A stretch of 64,000 nucleotides of DNA from Lactobacillus melliventris. Its GTDB lineage: Bacteria > Bacillota > Bacilli > Lactobacillales > Lactobacillaceae. The DNA lies in NCBI RefSeq assembly GCF_013346935.1, contig NZ_JAAEEB010000002.1, positions 186,001-250,000 of the forward strand, given 5' to 3'. How positions within the stretch are numbered: the stretch's first letter is position 1; each line of letters begins with the position of its first letter. Shown in pieces: positions 17,665 to 27,875 of this stretch. The notes beneath the pieces were generated by a model, which was given only the letters and a program-made list of their open reading frames with translations, did not search any database and had not been told where the DNA came from. The position numbers and the translations under genes were made by a program.

Positions 17665-19017
17665 TTAATTAAAAAACTGGTGATAGATTTCTTTAACAGC
17701 GGCAGCTGCGTCTGCCTTTTTGGTGCCTAGCATGATTGAAATGCGTGAAGCACCCTGGTTAATCATATGAATGGCAATATGCTTTTCTGCTAAAGGCAGA
17801 GTGATATTCTTCATTACACCAATTTTGTTACGCATCCCTTCTCCAACCACCATAATGATGGCATAATCATCAATCCATTCTAGTTGATCAGGTTGAAGTG
17901 CTTTTTGAATTTCAAGACACATTTGCTGACGAATTTGTTTATCAAATTGTTTTTTATCAAAAATAATGGTCAAATCATCAATTCCTGATGGCATATGTTC
18001 ATATGATATATTAAATTTATAGAATATTTGTAGTAATTTAAGTGTAAATCCAACCTCTTTATTTAGTAAATATTTATGTAAATATAATGCGGCAAAATGT
18101 CCAGAACTTGCCACACCTGTAATTGTACTTTGCGGGGTAAAATTATTTTGCGGGACAATCATTGTTCCAGGTAGTTCCGGATGATTAGTGTTTTTGACAT
18201 TTACTGGAATCTGACCTTCAATTGCGGGAATAATGGCTTCATCATGAAAAACAGAAAATCCTGCATATGACAGCTCCCGCAACTCACGGTATGTCATAAG
18301 CTTAATGGCACGGGGATGAGCAATAATTCTGGGGTCAGCTGCGTAGATTGCATCTACATCCGTAAAGTTTTCATATAAATCTGCTTTAATTCCACGTGCC
18401 CAAATTGCTCCGGTAATATCCGAACCTCCGCGAGAAAAGGTTGCTATTAAGCCATCTTCTGTAATGCCATAAAAACCGGGTACGACTAGTAAATCTGAAG
18501 TTTGTGCCCATTTTTGTAAATTTTCGTAAGTTTCTGGTAAAACTTGAGCATCGTTAGCATTACTAGTAACCATAAAGCCAGCTTCTACGGGATCCAAAAA
18601 GCGAGCGGCTATATGGCGCTTTTGCAGAATTAAAGTTAAAAGCTGTGCACTAAGTTTTTCACCATGTGCTTTAAAACCCGCCATTAAAAAATCTGTGTTT
18701 GGATAAGAGAGTTGAGGAAGATTGAGTAATTCTTGTAACAATGGCTTTACTAATTGCTCGGATATTTGAAAGTAATCTGCAATATTCTGATACCTGGTCC
18801 AAATTGCCTTTACCGTTCTACTGTAATCTTGGTTATTAAGTACATTTTCCGCATATGTAATTAATAAGTCTGTTACTTTAGTGTCATTTTTAGACCTTTT
18901 GCCGGGAGCAGAAGTCACGATCACTTTACGTGCTGGATCAGCATTAATAATTTTTAAAACTTTTTGAAATTGTTCTCCGTCAGCTAGAGAACTACCGCCA
19001 AATTTAACAACTTTCAT
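17665..19017 (-). CDS. lysC: Aspartate kinase
   Basis: Phosphorylates aspartate, the committed step to DAP, lysine, threonine and methionine. The kinase domain starts with VVKFGGSSLADG; FSRGGSDITGA and ADLYENFTDVDAIYAADP shape the ATP and Asp sites. The C-terminal part (about 300-450) holds two ACT domains for allosteric control. 450 residues from ATG 19017, preceded by GAAAGG; a GTG five codons upstream also lies in frame. It is transcribed away from the L-box, and I see no riboswitch on its own leader, so end-product control would be allosteric or elsewhere. Confidence 0.92.
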   Translation of the reverse strand: MKVVKFGGSSLADGEQFQKVLKIINADPARKVIVTSAPGKRSKNDTKVTDLLITYAENVLNNQDYSRTVKAIWTRYQNIADYFQISEQLVKPLLQELLNLPQLSYPNTDFLMAGFKAHGEKLSAQLLTLILQKRHIAARFLDPVEAGFMVTSNANDAQVLPETYENLQKWAQTSDLLVVPGFYGITEDGLIATFSRGGSDITGAIWARGIKADLYENFTDVDAIYAADPRIIAHPRAIKLMTYRELRELSYAGFSVFHDEAIIPAIEGQIPVNVKNTNHPELPGTMIVPQNNFTPQSTITGVASSGHFAALYLHKYLLNKEVGFTLKLLQIFYKFNISYEHMPSGIDDLTIIFDKKQFDKQIRQQMCLEIQKALQPDQLEWIDDYAIIMVVGEGMRNKIGVMKNITLPLAEKHIAIHMINQGASRISIMLGTKKADAAAAVKEIYHQFFN

Positions 19018-19263
19018 GTTAATACCTTTCACAATTAAATTTAATTTAAGTAATTAGTATTGGATTTTAACATTAAAATTTTAATCTTCAACTGCAAAAT
19101 AAAGTTGATATTCAGTAAAGGGGCTGTTTTGCGTCATATTATTGCATTAAAATTTGAGCTAAAAGTGTTGGTGTTGGTAGCATTTTACAAGGTAAAAAAT
19201 AAATAAATTTAAAAAATAATATTTTTATTTAAAAATTTAAAAAGCAATTGTCAGTGAAAATGG

Positions 19264-19292
19264 TTGACAATCATATTAATTAATAATAATAT
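19264..19292 (+). promoter_or_regulatory. Promoter of the lysine operon
   Basis: TTGACA (19264-19269), 17-bp spacer, TAATAT (19287-19292): near-consensus sigma-A promoter. The L-box begins about 10 bases downstream. Confidence 0.85.
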
Positions 19293-19301
19293 TTTAATAA
19301 A

Positions 19302-19490
19302 TCGAAGAGGTTGCAACCAACAAGAGTAGCTGGTGGAGTTTCTGCAAAAAACCAGGAAGCCAGTCAAAGGGGCGGTTGCCGAAGCTTTAATTATTGCGGT
19401 AATTAATAAGCTGGGACGTAATCTAACAGGTTACGGACTGTCGCAATTTTATATTCGCGGAGCGCTATCGACAAAATTGATACCAGATAA
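19302..19490 (+). ncRNA. Lysine riboswitch (L-box) aptamer
   Basis: The conserved blocks occur in order: CGAAGAGGTTGCAAC (19303 on), AAGAGTA, GGAAGCCAGTCAAAGGGG, GGTTGCCGAAGCTT and GGGACGTAATC...GGTTACGGACTGTCGC. These form the five-way junction that binds lysine. The element sits between a strong promoter and a terminator in front of lysA, so high lysine should stop transcription of the whole DAP operon. Confidence 0.95.
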
Positions 19491-19496
19491 TAACTT

Positions 19497-19537
19497 GAAG
19501 GACTCTTTTGTTAGGTACAACAAAAGAGCCTTTTTAT
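19497..19537 (+). terminator. Expression-platform terminator of the L-box
   Basis: CTCTTTTGTT (19503-19512) pairs with AACAAAAGAG (19519-19528), extended by GG/CC, then TTTTTATTT. It lies immediately downstream of the aptamer and 24 bases before lysA. Confidence 0.92.
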
Positions 19538-19560
19538 TTAACAAAAAGGGAGAGACTTAA

Positions 19561-20874
19561 ATGGCTGCTAATGATTATTATCAAACTAATACCCAGGGTC
19601 ATTTGACAATTGGGGGAGTAGACACTTTGGAACTAGCAAAGAAGTTTGGTACCCCCTTAGTTGTTTATGATGTTCAGAAAATCAAACGGCAATTTCAGAC
19701 TTTCCAAGCTGCTTTTGAAAAAGAGCAGGTAGATTATGCAATTAGCTATGCCAGTAAGGCATTTGCTACGATTGCAATTTACCAGATAATCAATAAACTG
19801 GGTGGACACATTGACGTTGTTTCTGGTGGAGAATTATATACTGCACTTAAAGCTGGTTTTCCTGCAGCACAAATCAGTTTTCACGGTAACAATAAAACTC
19901 CAGATGAATTGTTGATGGCCGTCCAAAACCATGTGGGTGTGATTATTTTAGATAATTTTACTGAAATTAAGCTGTTAAAAAGGGTTTTAAAACAAACTAA
20001 TACTCACGTTCAGGTAATGTTGAGAGTAACTCCAGGGATCTCTGCTCATACTCATGAATATGACCAAACAGGTCAAGAGGACAGCAAATTTGGCTTTGAC
20101 ATTCGTTCAGGTCAGGCTGAACAGGCATTTTTACAAGTTAGAGCTGACGCACAAATGGAATTAATTGGACTACACGCACATATCGGTTCACAAATTTTAG
20201 CAACAGAAGGTTTTAAACTTGAAGTAGAGAAGTTGATGAAGCTAGTGAACAATTGGAAACAAAAATATGATTATCAACCTCAGGTGTTAAATTTGGGAGG
20301 CGGTTTCGGCATCAGGTATACCAAGCAGGATAATCCAGTAACTGCTCATACCTTTGTTGGTCAAATCGTACAGACAGTCAAAAAGTGTGTACAGGAAGAT
20401 CACTTAAAAATGCCTACAATTTGGATTGAACCAGGACGTTCGATTGTCGGCGAGGCTGGCTATAACTTGTATACAGTTGGTTCACGTAAAGATGTACCAG
20501 GGCTTTTGCCTTACGTGGCAGTCGATGGCGGTATGGGTGATAATATCAGACCGGCACTTTATAAGGCAGAATATGAGGCACTGTTAGCAGAAAATCCTCA
20601 AGCAAAGCCTGAAGAAACAGTTAAGCTTGCGGGTCGCTACTGTGAATCTGGCGACATTATTATTAACAAATTGGCATTGCCTAAAAGCAAGCCGGGAGAT
20701 GTAATTGCGGTTTTAGCAACTGGTGCTTACGGCTATAGTATGGCATCTAATTATAATCGTGTTCCCAGGCCAGCTGTTGTTTTTGCAGAAAATGGGCAGG
20801 TACAAGAAGTAGTTACACGTGAAACTTATGCGGATCTAGTTAGTCATGATCGTTTTTATCAAATGGAAGGATAA
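19561..20874 (+). CDS. lysA: Diaminopimelate decarboxylase
   Basis: PLP enzyme converting meso-DAP to lysine and CO2. The Schiff-base lysine is Lys66 in SYASKAFAT. HAHIGSQ, WIEPGRSIVGEAG and the substrate loop CESGDIII follow in family order. 437 residues, full length. An AAGGGAGAGA ribosome site lies just after the riboswitch terminator. First gene of the seven-gene L-box operon. Confidence 0.95.
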   Translation: MAANDYYQTNTQGHLTIGGVDTLELAKKFGTPLVVYDVQKIKRQFQTFQAAFEKEQVDYAISYASKAFATIAIYQIINKLGGHIDVVSGGELYTALKAGFPAAQISFHGNNKTPDELLMAVQNHVGVIILDNFTEIKLLKRVLKQTNTHVQVMLRVTPGISAHTHEYDQTGQEDSKFGFDIRSGQAEQAFLQVRADAQMELIGLHAHIGSQILATEGFKLEVEKLMKLVNNWKQKYDYQPQVLNLGGGFGIRYTKQDNPVTAHTFVGQIVQTVKKCVQEDHLKMPTIWIEPGRSIVGEAGYNLYTVGSRKDVPGLLPYVAVDGGMGDNIRPALYKAEYEALLAENPQAKPEETVKLAGRYCESGDIIINKLALPKSKPGDVIAVLATGAYGYSMASNYNRVPRPAVVFAENGQVQEVVTRETYADLVSHDRFYQMEG

Positions 20875-20883
20875 ATTATAAAT

Positions 20884-21594
20884 ATGAAAAAAATGACGGC
20901 AACCGAAATCATTGATTTTATTGCTAATTCAACCAAAAAAACACCAGTTAAAGTTTATGTCAAAGGAAATTTGTCTCAGTTAAATTGGCCAGAAGACTGC
21001 AAAACTTTTATTGAAAATCATACTGGGGTCGTTTTTGGAGACTGGCAAGTCTTGGGGCCTTTTATAGAAAAAAACTCTGACAAATTTGCTGATTATCAAG
21101 TGGAAAATACTAGTCGCAATTCCGCCATTCCGTTGTTGGATCTAAAGAACATTTCTGCCAGAATTGAGCCAGGGGCACTAATTCGTGAAAACGTTGATAT
21201 AGGCAAAAATGCGGTAATCATGATGGGGGCAGTCATTAATATCGGTGCTGAAATAGGGGAAAATGCCATGATTGATATGAATGCTGTTTTAGGTGGCAGA
21301 GCAATTGTTGGCCCTAACACTCATGTCGGGGCAGGTGCAGTAATAGCTGGAGTCGTAGAACCGGCTTCGGCACAACCTGTGAAAATTGGCAAGGATGTTT
21401 TAATTGGCGCCAATGCCGTAGTTTTAGAAGGAGTTCAAGTTGGTGATCATGCCGTAGTAGCTGCTGGAGCAATAGTAACTAAGGATGTGCCAGCAAATAG
21501 TGTCGTTGCCGGGGTACCGGCAAAAATTATTAAAATGCGTGATCAAAAAACTGCCTCTAAAACAGGAATTGAGCCAGGATTAAGAAAGCTGTGA
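20884..21594 (+). CDS. dapD: 2,3,4,5-tetrahydropyridine-2,6-dicarboxylate N-acetyltransferase
   Basis: Acetylates tetrahydrodipicolinate, which marks the acetylase variant of the DAP pathway (the gene is also called dapH). The N-terminal domain (1-85) is followed by left-handed beta-helix hexapeptide repeats (about 90-225), such as [29 protein letters not shown] and [15 protein letters not shown]. 236 residues is typical. It starts 9 bases after lysA. Confidence 0.93.
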   Translation: MKKMTATEIIDFIANSTKKTPVKVYVKGNLSQLNWPEDCKTFIENHTGVVFGDWQVLGPFIEKNSDKFADYQVENTSRNSAIPLLDLKNISARIEPGALIRENVDIGKNAVIMMGAVINIGAEIGENAMIDMNAVLGGRAIVGPNTHVGAGAVIAGVVEPASAQPVKIGKDVLIGANAVVLEGVQVGDHAVVAAGAIVTKDVPANSVVAGVPAKIIKMRDQKTASKTGIEPGLRKL

Positions 21595-21602
21595 ATTAAT
21601 TA

Positions 21603-22742
21603 ATGTTAACTTCTGCACAACTAATTAAAATTCGCCGCGACTTGCATCAGATCCCAGAATTAGCTCTGCACGAATACCAAACACAAAAATATTTATTGCA
21701 GGTTATTGGTAATTTTAATCAAAAATACATTGAAATTCGTACATGTTCTGAACTGCCTACAGCTATATTGGTTCTGGTTCGGGGAAGCAAACCGCAAAAA
21801 ACGATTGGCTATCGCGCAGATATAGATGGCTTACCGGTTCAAGAACAGACCGGCCTGCCGTTTACTTCTCATAATCAAGGTCAAATGCATGCTTGTGGTC
21901 ATGATATCCATATGACAGTAGCCCTGGGAATTCTAGATTATTTTTGCGATCACCAACCGCAAGACAATTTGCTGTTCTTTTTCCAGCCAGCTGAAGAAAG
22001 TGAGAGTGGTGGTAAAAAAGCCTATGAGGCAGGAATTTTTACTGGTAAGTGGCGCCCAGATGAATTCTTTGCTTTGCATGATACTCCCGATTTACCTACC
22101 GGCACAATTGGCTGCCGTTTGGGGACTTTATTTGCAGGTACAACTGAAATCAATATTGATTTACATGGTAAGGATGGTCATGCAGCATATCCTCAGCAAG
22201 CTAATGATATGGTAGTGGCTGCGGCTGCTTTAATAGAGCAAATTCAAACAATTATTTCTCGCAGTATTGATCCTATTGCAGGTGGTGTTATTACAATAGG
22301 AAAAGTTAGAGCTGGTACAGTTAGAAATGCTATTGCAGGCCATGCTCACTTAGAAGGAACCATTCGGGGATTAACCCAAAAAATGATTGAAAAAATTGAT
22401 CAGCGTCTGCGGGATGTAACTCAAGGAATAGCACACAGCTATAATGCTAAAGTTGATTTGCAGCTTAATCAGGGTGGTTATTGGCCAGTTGAAAATAATC
22501 CCCAAATTACAGCTGAATTTATTAAATATATGAAGGAAAATGCTCAAATTAATTACCAAGAGATGCAACCAGCTATGACTGGAGAGGACTTTGGCTATTT
22601 ACTAGCGCAAATTCCCGGCACCATGTTCTGGTTGGGAGTGGATGATGATTCGCAACTTCATTCTGCAACCTTCAACCCGCATGAAGAAGCCATAGAAGTA
22701 GGAATTAAAGTAGTGGTAAGTTTTTTACTGAGTCACATGTAG
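21603..22742 (+). CDS. dapL: N-acetyldiaminopimelate deacetylase
   Basis: M20 family metallo-amidohydrolase removing acetate from N-acetyl-LL-DAP. Metal-binding motifs are HACGHDIHM (about residues 97-105), QPAEESESGG and a late His in the HSATFNPHEEAIE block. The dimerisation domain carries DGHAAYPQ. 379 residues. The pathway assignment rests on the family and on its place between dapD and dapA. I see no strong ribosome site before the ATG, so it may depend on coupling to dapD, whose stop is 8 bases away. Confidence 0.9.
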   Translation: MLTSAQLIKIRRDLHQIPELALHEYQTQKYLLQVIGNFNQKYIEIRTCSELPTAILVLVRGSKPQKTIGYRADIDGLPVQEQTGLPFTSHNQGQMHACGHDIHMTVALGILDYFCDHQPQDNLLFFFQPAEESESGGKKAYEAGIFTGKWRPDEFFALHDTPDLPTGTIGCRLGTLFAGTTEINIDLHGKDGHAAYPQQANDMVVAAAALIEQIQTIISRSIDPIAGGVITIGKVRAGTVRNAIAGHAHLEGTIRGLTQKMIEKIDQRLRDVTQGIAHSYNAKVDLQLNQGGYWPVENNPQITAEFIKYMKENAQINYQEMQPAMTGEDFGYLLAQIPGTMFWLGVDDDSQLHSATFNPHEEAIEVGIKVVVSFLLSHM

Positions 22743-22760
22743 CTCAAAAGGAGAAAAAAC

Positions 22761-23684
22761 ATGACTAATTTTGACAAGGCAGATTTAATGACAGCGATAA
22801 TTACGCCTTTTAATAAGGAAGATAAAGTTGACTATCCCGGTCTGAAAAAATTAACCGAGCATTTACTTAACACGGGTAGCACTGGTTTTGTCATTGGCGG
22901 TACTACTGGTGAAACAGCAACAATGACTCATGATGAAAAAATTGAATTATATACTAAATTTGCTCAAATAATTGCTGGGCGTGTGCCAGTGGTAGCGGGT
23001 ACAGGCAGCAATAATACTGCACAGACAGTTGCATTTACTCAAGAGGTGGGACAAATTCCCGGTATTGATATGGCACTAGTAGTAGCACCTTACTATAACA
23101 AACCAGATCAAAGGGGAATTACAGCCCATTTTGAAAAGGTGGCTAAAAGTTCGCCAATACCGATCATTATATATAACATTCCGGGTCGAACAGGAATTAA
23201 GATCACTAAAGAAACTCTGGTCGAGTTGTCGCATAATCCTAAAATTGCTGGTGTTAAGCAATGTTCAGATTTAGAAGACTTAGAATATATTGTTGAACAC
23301 GCGGCAAAAGATTTTTTGGTGTACACAGGTGAAGACTTGCAGTCTTTAACGGCTAAAGTTTTAGGTGCAAAAGGAGTAATTTCGGTAGCTTCTCATATTT
23401 ATGGTTTGGCTATGCGGGAAATGTATGATGATTTAGATCAGGGTAAGGTAGCTGCAGCAGGGAAATTGCAAAGACGATTAATGCCGAAGATGCAAGCCTT
23501 ATTCATGTATCCTTCACCATCGCCAGTTAAAGCCGTCTTAAATGCCCAAGGATTGCCAGCTGGCGGCTGCCGGTTACCTATTGTAGATTTAAATGAAACA
23601 GAAAAGCGGCAATTAGCTATTCATTTAGGCTTAACTGAATCAGCATTATTGCATGAATTGCCACTAGAACTAGGAGTAGAGTAA
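22761..23684 (+). CDS. dapA: 4-hydroxy-tetrahydrodipicolinate synthase
   Basis: Condenses aspartate semialdehyde and pyruvate. The Schiff-base Lys166 lies in AGVKQCSD and the proton-relay Tyr138 in [20 protein letters not shown] is the pyruvate carboxylate loop. 307 residues. An AAAGGAGA ribosome site is present. The stop codon overlaps the dapB start. Confidence 0.94.
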   Translation: MTNFDKADLMTAIITPFNKEDKVDYPGLKKLTEHLLNTGSTGFVIGGTTGETATMTHDEKIELYTKFAQIIAGRVPVVAGTGSNNTAQTVAFTQEVGQIPGIDMALVVAPYYNKPDQRGITAHFEKVAKSSPIPIIIYNIPGRTGIKITKETLVELSHNPKIAGVKQCSDLEDLEYIVEHAAKDFLVYTGEDLQSLTAKVLGAKGVISVASHIYGLAMREMYDDLDQGKVAAAGKLQRRLMPKMQALFMYPSPSPVKAVLNAQGLPAGGCRLPIVDLNETEKRQLAIHLGLTESALLHELPLELGVE

Positions 23685-24442
23685 TGAAAAAAATTTTGAT
23701 AGCTGGTGCCACGGGGTCTATGGGCAGAAAAACTATTCAATTGGTTGAAAAATTACCTGACTATCAATTGGTAGCAGTTTTGGCACCTACTGCATCTAAG
23801 TGTTCAGACTTTAAGCCTACTATTGCACGCTTTGATAATTTAGCAGCTATAGATGTTAGTGCTGATATTTGGATTGATTTTACGACCCCACAAGCAGTTT
23901 TTGAAAATACTAAATTTGCTTTAAAGCACCATATGCACCCAATTGTGGGAACAAGTGGTTTAACTTCTGAACAAATAAAACAGTTACAAGAACTGGCAAA
24001 AAAGGAAAAAATTGGTGGCCTTATTGCTCCAAATTTTGGCTTGTCAGCTGTCTTATTGATGAAATTCGCGCAAGAAGCGGCGCGGTATTTTCCTGATGCA
24101 GAGGTCATTGAAATGCATCATGCTGATAAAAAGGATGCCCCTAGTGCTACTGCTATTGCGACTGCCAAAGTGATTGCAGAAAACCGCAATTCAGAAAATT
24201 GTTCCAAAACAACAAGTGATTTTAAAGCTCGCGGTGCTGATTATGATGGAGTTCCTGTTCACTCCGTTCGTTTACCTGGTTATATAGCCCACGAACAGGT
24301 GCTTTTTGGTGGTTCCGGCGAAGCTTTAACAATCAGGCAAGACTCATTTTCCCGTTCTTCATTTATGCAGGGCGTTAAAGTAGCCTTGAGTCGGGTAATG
24401 GATTTAACGGATTTAGTGGTCGGTTTAGACCAGATTTTATAA
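23684..24442 (+). CDS. dapB: 4-hydroxy-tetrahydrodipicolinate reductase
   Basis: NAD(P)H-dependent reductase. N-terminal GATGSMGRK binds the cofactor; EMHHADKKDAPSATA holds the catalytic His and the Lys that binds substrate. 252 residues. It begins on the last base of the dapA stop (TAATG), so translation is coupled. Confidence 0.94.
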   Translation: MKKILIAGATGSMGRKTIQLVEKLPDYQLVAVLAPTASKCSDFKPTIARFDNLAAIDVSADIWIDFTTPQAVFENTKFALKHHMHPIVGTSGLTSEQIKQLQELAKKEKIGGLIAPNFGLSAVLLMKFAQEAARYFPDAEVIEMHHADKKDAPSATAIATAKVIAENRNSENCSKTTSDFKARGADYDGVPVHSVRLPGYIAHEQVLFGGSGEALTIRQDSFSRSSFMQGVKVALSRVMDLTDLVVGLDQIL

Positions 24443-24458
24443 TTACAAGGAGAACAAA

Positions 24459-25646
24459 ATGCCCCAATTAGCTACTGATTTAACTTCAATTACTCATACA
24501 CCATTGGCAAAAATTCCTCCTTCTGGTATCCGTGCTTTTGCCCAAAAAGTTGATGGTATTCCTGATTTAATTAAATTAACTTTAGGAGAACCCGATTTAA
24601 ATACACCTGAACATGTTAAAAAAGCTGCAATCCAAAGTATATTAGATAATGATTCGCATTACTCGGCCCAAAAAGGAACACCTAGGCTGCGTCAGGCTAT
24701 CAGCAATTATTTAAAGCGCAAGCAAGGCTTAACCTATGATCCTGAAAGTGAAATTATAGTCACGGTCGGTGCGACAGAGGCCATAGCTGCAACCATGTTG
24801 GCACTATTTCAACCAGGTGATCAAATTATTGTGCCTACTCCATCTTATGCTCTTTATTTTCCGCTAATTCAATACACTAAAGCTGAATTGGTCGCCATCA
24901 ATACGGCAGATACGAATTTCGTTTTAACTCCGCAGGCACTGGAAAAGACTTTAGATGAGCACCCTCATGCTAAAGCAATTTTATTTAACTATCCTACTAA
25001 TCCCACCGGCAGGGAATGTCCTAGTTCTGTTTTAGAACAGATAGCACCGATCATTAAAAAGCATCATCTTTATATTATTTCCGATGAAATTTATAGTGAA
25101 TTGACTTATGACTTTAATCATGTTTCGATTGCGCATTATTTACCCGAACGCACTTTATTAATTAATGGCTTGTCCAAGTCTCATGCGATGACCGGTTATC
25201 GTTTAGGCTATGTGACTGGACCAGCTGCTTTAATTAGTTTGATTGCGAAGATGCACGCATTTTTGGTTACCGCCCCATCTAATCCTGCACAAGCAGCGGC
25301 AACCGAGGCTTTGGAAAATGGTGATCAGGATCCAGCTAAGGCACGCCCAATTTATCAAAAAAGACGTGACTATATTGTTAGTGCGTTAAACAATATGGGT
25401 CTTGAAACCCATGCCAGTGAAGGAGCATTTTATGTTTTTGCTAAAATACCGGCAAGTTATGGTCAAGATGATGAGGCTTTTGCACTGGACTTAGCTCACA
25501 AGGCTAAAGTTGGGGGAACGCCTGGAAATGCTTTTGGTCCTGGTGGTGAAGGGTATATTCGTTTTTCATACGCTGCCAGCGATGAAAACTTGCATACAGC
25601 AATGAACCGTATCCAACAGTTTTTAACAGAAAAAGGTGATAATTGA
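24459..25646 (+). CDS. patA: N-acetyl-LL-diaminopimelate aminotransferase
   Basis: Class I PLP aminotransferase (family of B. subtilis PatA) that aminates N-acetyl-2-amino-6-oxopimelate. NYPTNPTG and SDEIYSELTY bind the cofactor ring, and the Schiff-base lysine is in INGLSKSHAMTGYRLG. 395 residues. The role is assigned by its place in the DAP operon, where it fills the only otherwise missing step. Confidence 0.9.
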   Translation: MPQLATDLTSITHTPLAKIPPSGIRAFAQKVDGIPDLIKLTLGEPDLNTPEHVKKAAIQSILDNDSHYSAQKGTPRLRQAISNYLKRKQGLTYDPESEIIVTVGATEAIAATMLALFQPGDQIIVPTPSYALYFPLIQYTKAELVAINTADTNFVLTPQALEKTLDEHPHAKAILFNYPTNPTGRECPSSVLEQIAPIIKKHHLYIISDEIYSELTYDFNHVSIAHYLPERTLLINGLSKSHAMTGYRLGYVTGPAALISLIAKMHAFLVTAPSNPAQAAATEALENGDQDPAKARPIYQKRRDYIVSALNNMGLETHASEGAFYVFAKIPASYGQDDEAFALDLAHKAKVGGTPGNAFGPGGEGYIRFSYAASDENLHTAMNRIQQFLTEKGDN

Positions 25647-26722
25647 TGAGAAAATACGCAGTTGCAATTCTGGGCGCCACAGGTGCAGTAGGTCAGCGTT
25701 TAATTAGTGAACTAGAAAAGTCTAAAATTCCAGTCAAACAAATCAAACTACTGGCTTCTAAGCGGTCAGCAGGTAAAAAATTAAAATTTAAGAATCAAGA
25801 AATCATAGTAGAAGAAGCACAACCTGATTCATTTAAGGGAGTGGACTTAGTTTTATCATCTGCTGGCGGAGCTGTGTCAAAAAGGCTGTTGCCTGAAGCA
25901 GTCAAAAGAGGAGCGGTATGTGTGGACAACACTAGTGCTTTCCGTATGGCTGATGAGGTGCCCTTGATTGTTCCGGGAGTTAATGATGAACAATTGGTAA
26001 ATCACCATGGCATTATTGCCAACCCTAACTGTTCAACTATTCAAATGGTGGCTGCACTTTACCCGCTGCACGTTAAATGGGGAATTAAGCAAATTATTGT
26101 TTCGACTTATCAGGCTGTGTCTGGAGCTGGTAAGGCAGCTTGGGATGAGCTGCTTCAGCAAGCTCAGGACAGGTTGAATAAGCAAAAGACAACAGCTAAG
26201 ATCCTACCCACCGCCTCTGCTAAAAAGCATTATCCTATGGCGTTTAACTTGTTACCCCAAATTGATGTTTTTGAAGATGATGGCTACACGCACGAAGAAT
26301 GGAAAATGATTCATGAAACCAAAAAGATTTTGTTTAATGATCAGGACTCAAAGAAGATTAAAGTCACTGCTACTTGTGTCCGCGTACCGGTTGAAATTGG
26401 TCATGGTGAAACGGTTTATTTTGTGCTGAAGGATGAAAAGGCAACGACTGCAGGAATAAAGCGGGAAATTGTAAAAACTCCTGGCCTTGTTTTACAGGAT
26501 GACCCTGAAAATCAGATCTATCCCCAACCACTTTTAGCTGCCGGTAAAAAGGAAACTTTCGTTGGCCGTATTCGTTCAGATCAAGAAAATCCTGGTGCAT
26601 TTAATATGTGGATCGTAGCTGATAACTTATTAAGAGGCGCCGCCAGCAACACAGTAGAAATTGCAGAATGTTTAGTGAGAGATAATTTAGTGCGTGTTTC
26701 TAAACAGCAAATAGCTTTATGA
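25646..26722 (+). CDS. asd: Aspartate-semialdehyde dehydrogenase
   Basis: Reduces aspartyl phosphate to the semialdehyde, the branch point to DAP and threonine/methionine. NADP motif GATGAVGQ (10-17); the nucleophile is Cys129 in ANPNCSTIQ. 358 residues from the ATG at 25646, which overlaps the patA stop (TGATG); AAAGGTGAT precedes it. Placed last in the L-box operon, so lysine would also limit semialdehyde supply for the other branches. Confidence 0.94.
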   Translation: MRKYAVAILGATGAVGQRLISELEKSKIPVKQIKLLASKRSAGKKLKFKNQEIIVEEAQPDSFKGVDLVLSSAGGAVSKRLLPEAVKRGAVCVDNTSAFRMADEVPLIVPGVNDEQLVNHHGIIANPNCSTIQMVAALYPLHVKWGIKQIIVSTYQAVSGAGKAAWDELLQQAQDRLNKQKTTAKILPTASAKKHYPMAFNLLPQIDVFEDDGYTHEEWKMIHETKKILFNDQDSKKIKVTATCVRVPVEIGHGETVYFVLKDEKATTAGIKREIVKTPGLVLQDDPENQIYPQPLLAAGKKETFVGRIRSDQENPGAFNMWIVADNLLRGAASNTVEIAECLVRDNLVRVSKQQIAL

Positions 26723-26736
26723 TTATATTCATTATA

Positions 26737-26778
26737 AGAAAGCGTTGAGAAAATAAATTCTTAACGCTTTACTTTTTT
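26737..26778 (+). terminator. Terminator of the lysine operon
   Basis: AAGCGTTGAGAA (26740-26751) pairs with TTCTTAACGCTT (26758-26769), one wobble, followed by TACTTTTTT. It may also stop the converging LacI gene. Confidence 0.85.
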
Positions 26779-26798
26779 GAGTTAGATTTTGCACTTTT

Positions 26799-27788
26799 TT
26801 AGTCTTTTTCAAGAAAACAGGTTTTAACCGTTGAAGTATGAGGTACGTTTTGCTTGTTTGTCAATAAATTGAGCATAATTGTACCAGCTTTTTGCCCCAT
26901 TTTATAAGGGTCTTGCAATATCATCTTAGCAGAATGCCAAATAGACGAGATTAAGTTAGAATCCGCAAAACCAGAAATTTCTATCTTTTTGTTGGATAAA
27001 AGGTTAGCATGGATTAAATCTGGTAAAAATAACAAAAGCCACCGTTCTTCTAAAAAGAAAAGCACCGTTTTTTCTGTTTTTTCAGCCAAAATTTTTTCTA
27101 ATTTAGCAAATATTTCCTTATGTTGGAGCATTTTTTCGTCAAGTTCAAAGATGGTAACTTGTGGATAAACAGCTTTAATACCTTTAAGACGCTTTTGTCT
27201 GGTCGATGCAATTGCGATTGGGGATGAAAAAACAATTGCTTTTGTAAATCCATGTTGATAAAAATACTGAGCAGCTTTTTTACTGGCCATCAAATTTTCG
27301 CTTATTACTTGGGGCCATGGGGAATCTTTTAATTGACGGTCAAGAATTACAATTGGCAAATCCCTCCGTACTTCAGATTTGATTTTAGCAACATTACTAC
27401 TTAAGGGCTGTAATATTAAACCGTCATAAGTATTTAATCCTACCATATTAATTAGTCGTTTTTCTTTAGCTTGCTGAGAATCAGTATCAAGCATTACGGT
27501 CGCATAGCCAGCACGTTCTAAGACAGAATTCGCTCCCTTATATAATTCGGTAGAAAACGAATCAGCTATATTAACAACAATAATTGCAATCATTTTACTT
27601 TTATGAGTTATTAGCTGTCTGGCTGCAGCATTAGGAACATAATTTAGTTTAACAATTGCGTCTTTTACCTGATCAGCTGTTTCAGTAGACATTCGATTGA
27701 GCTGACCATGTAAATAACGTGAAACTGTTGCAATAGAAACATGTGCTAAGCTGGCAACATCTTTAATACTTGCTGTTTTTTTCTTCAT
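26799..27788 (-). CDS. LacI family transcriptional regulator of kdgA-kdgK
   Basis: N-terminal HTH (ASIKDVASLAHVSIATVSRYL, with the hinge helix up to about residue 55) followed by a periplasmic-binding-protein-like sensor domain. 329 residues from ATG 27788, preceded by GAGGG. It is divergent from kdgA-kdgK with a LacI-type palindrome between, so it is probably their repressor, responding to a uronate-derived sugar acid (inference; similar to KdgR-type LacI members). Confidence 0.87.
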   Translation of the reverse strand: MKKKTASIKDVASLAHVSIATVSRYLHGQLNRMSTETADQVKDAIVKLNYVPNAAARQLITHKSKMIAIIVVNIADSFSTELYKGANSVLERAGYATVMLDTDSQQAKEKRLINMVGLNTYDGLILQPLSSNVAKIKSEVRRDLPIVILDRQLKDSPWPQVISENLMASKKAAQYFYQHGFTKAIVFSSPIAIASTRQKRLKGIKAVYPQVTIFELDEKMLQHKEIFAKLEKILAEKTEKTVLFFLEERWLLLFLPDLIHANLLSNKKIEISGFADSNLISSIWHSAKMILQDPYKMGQKAGTIMLNLLTNKQNVPHTSTVKTCFLEKD

Positions 27789-27875
27789 GATACCCTCGAA
27801 TAATTGTACTGAGATCATTATAACAAATAACTAAAAACTTAAATGGTCTGACAAAAACGTCATTGAATTATTTTA

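Noticed and set aside
20812-20827. AGTTACACGTGAAACT, parS-like at 13 of 16
   Set aside because: Lies in lysA coding sequence and its bases are explained by the VTRET codons; outer positions do not match.
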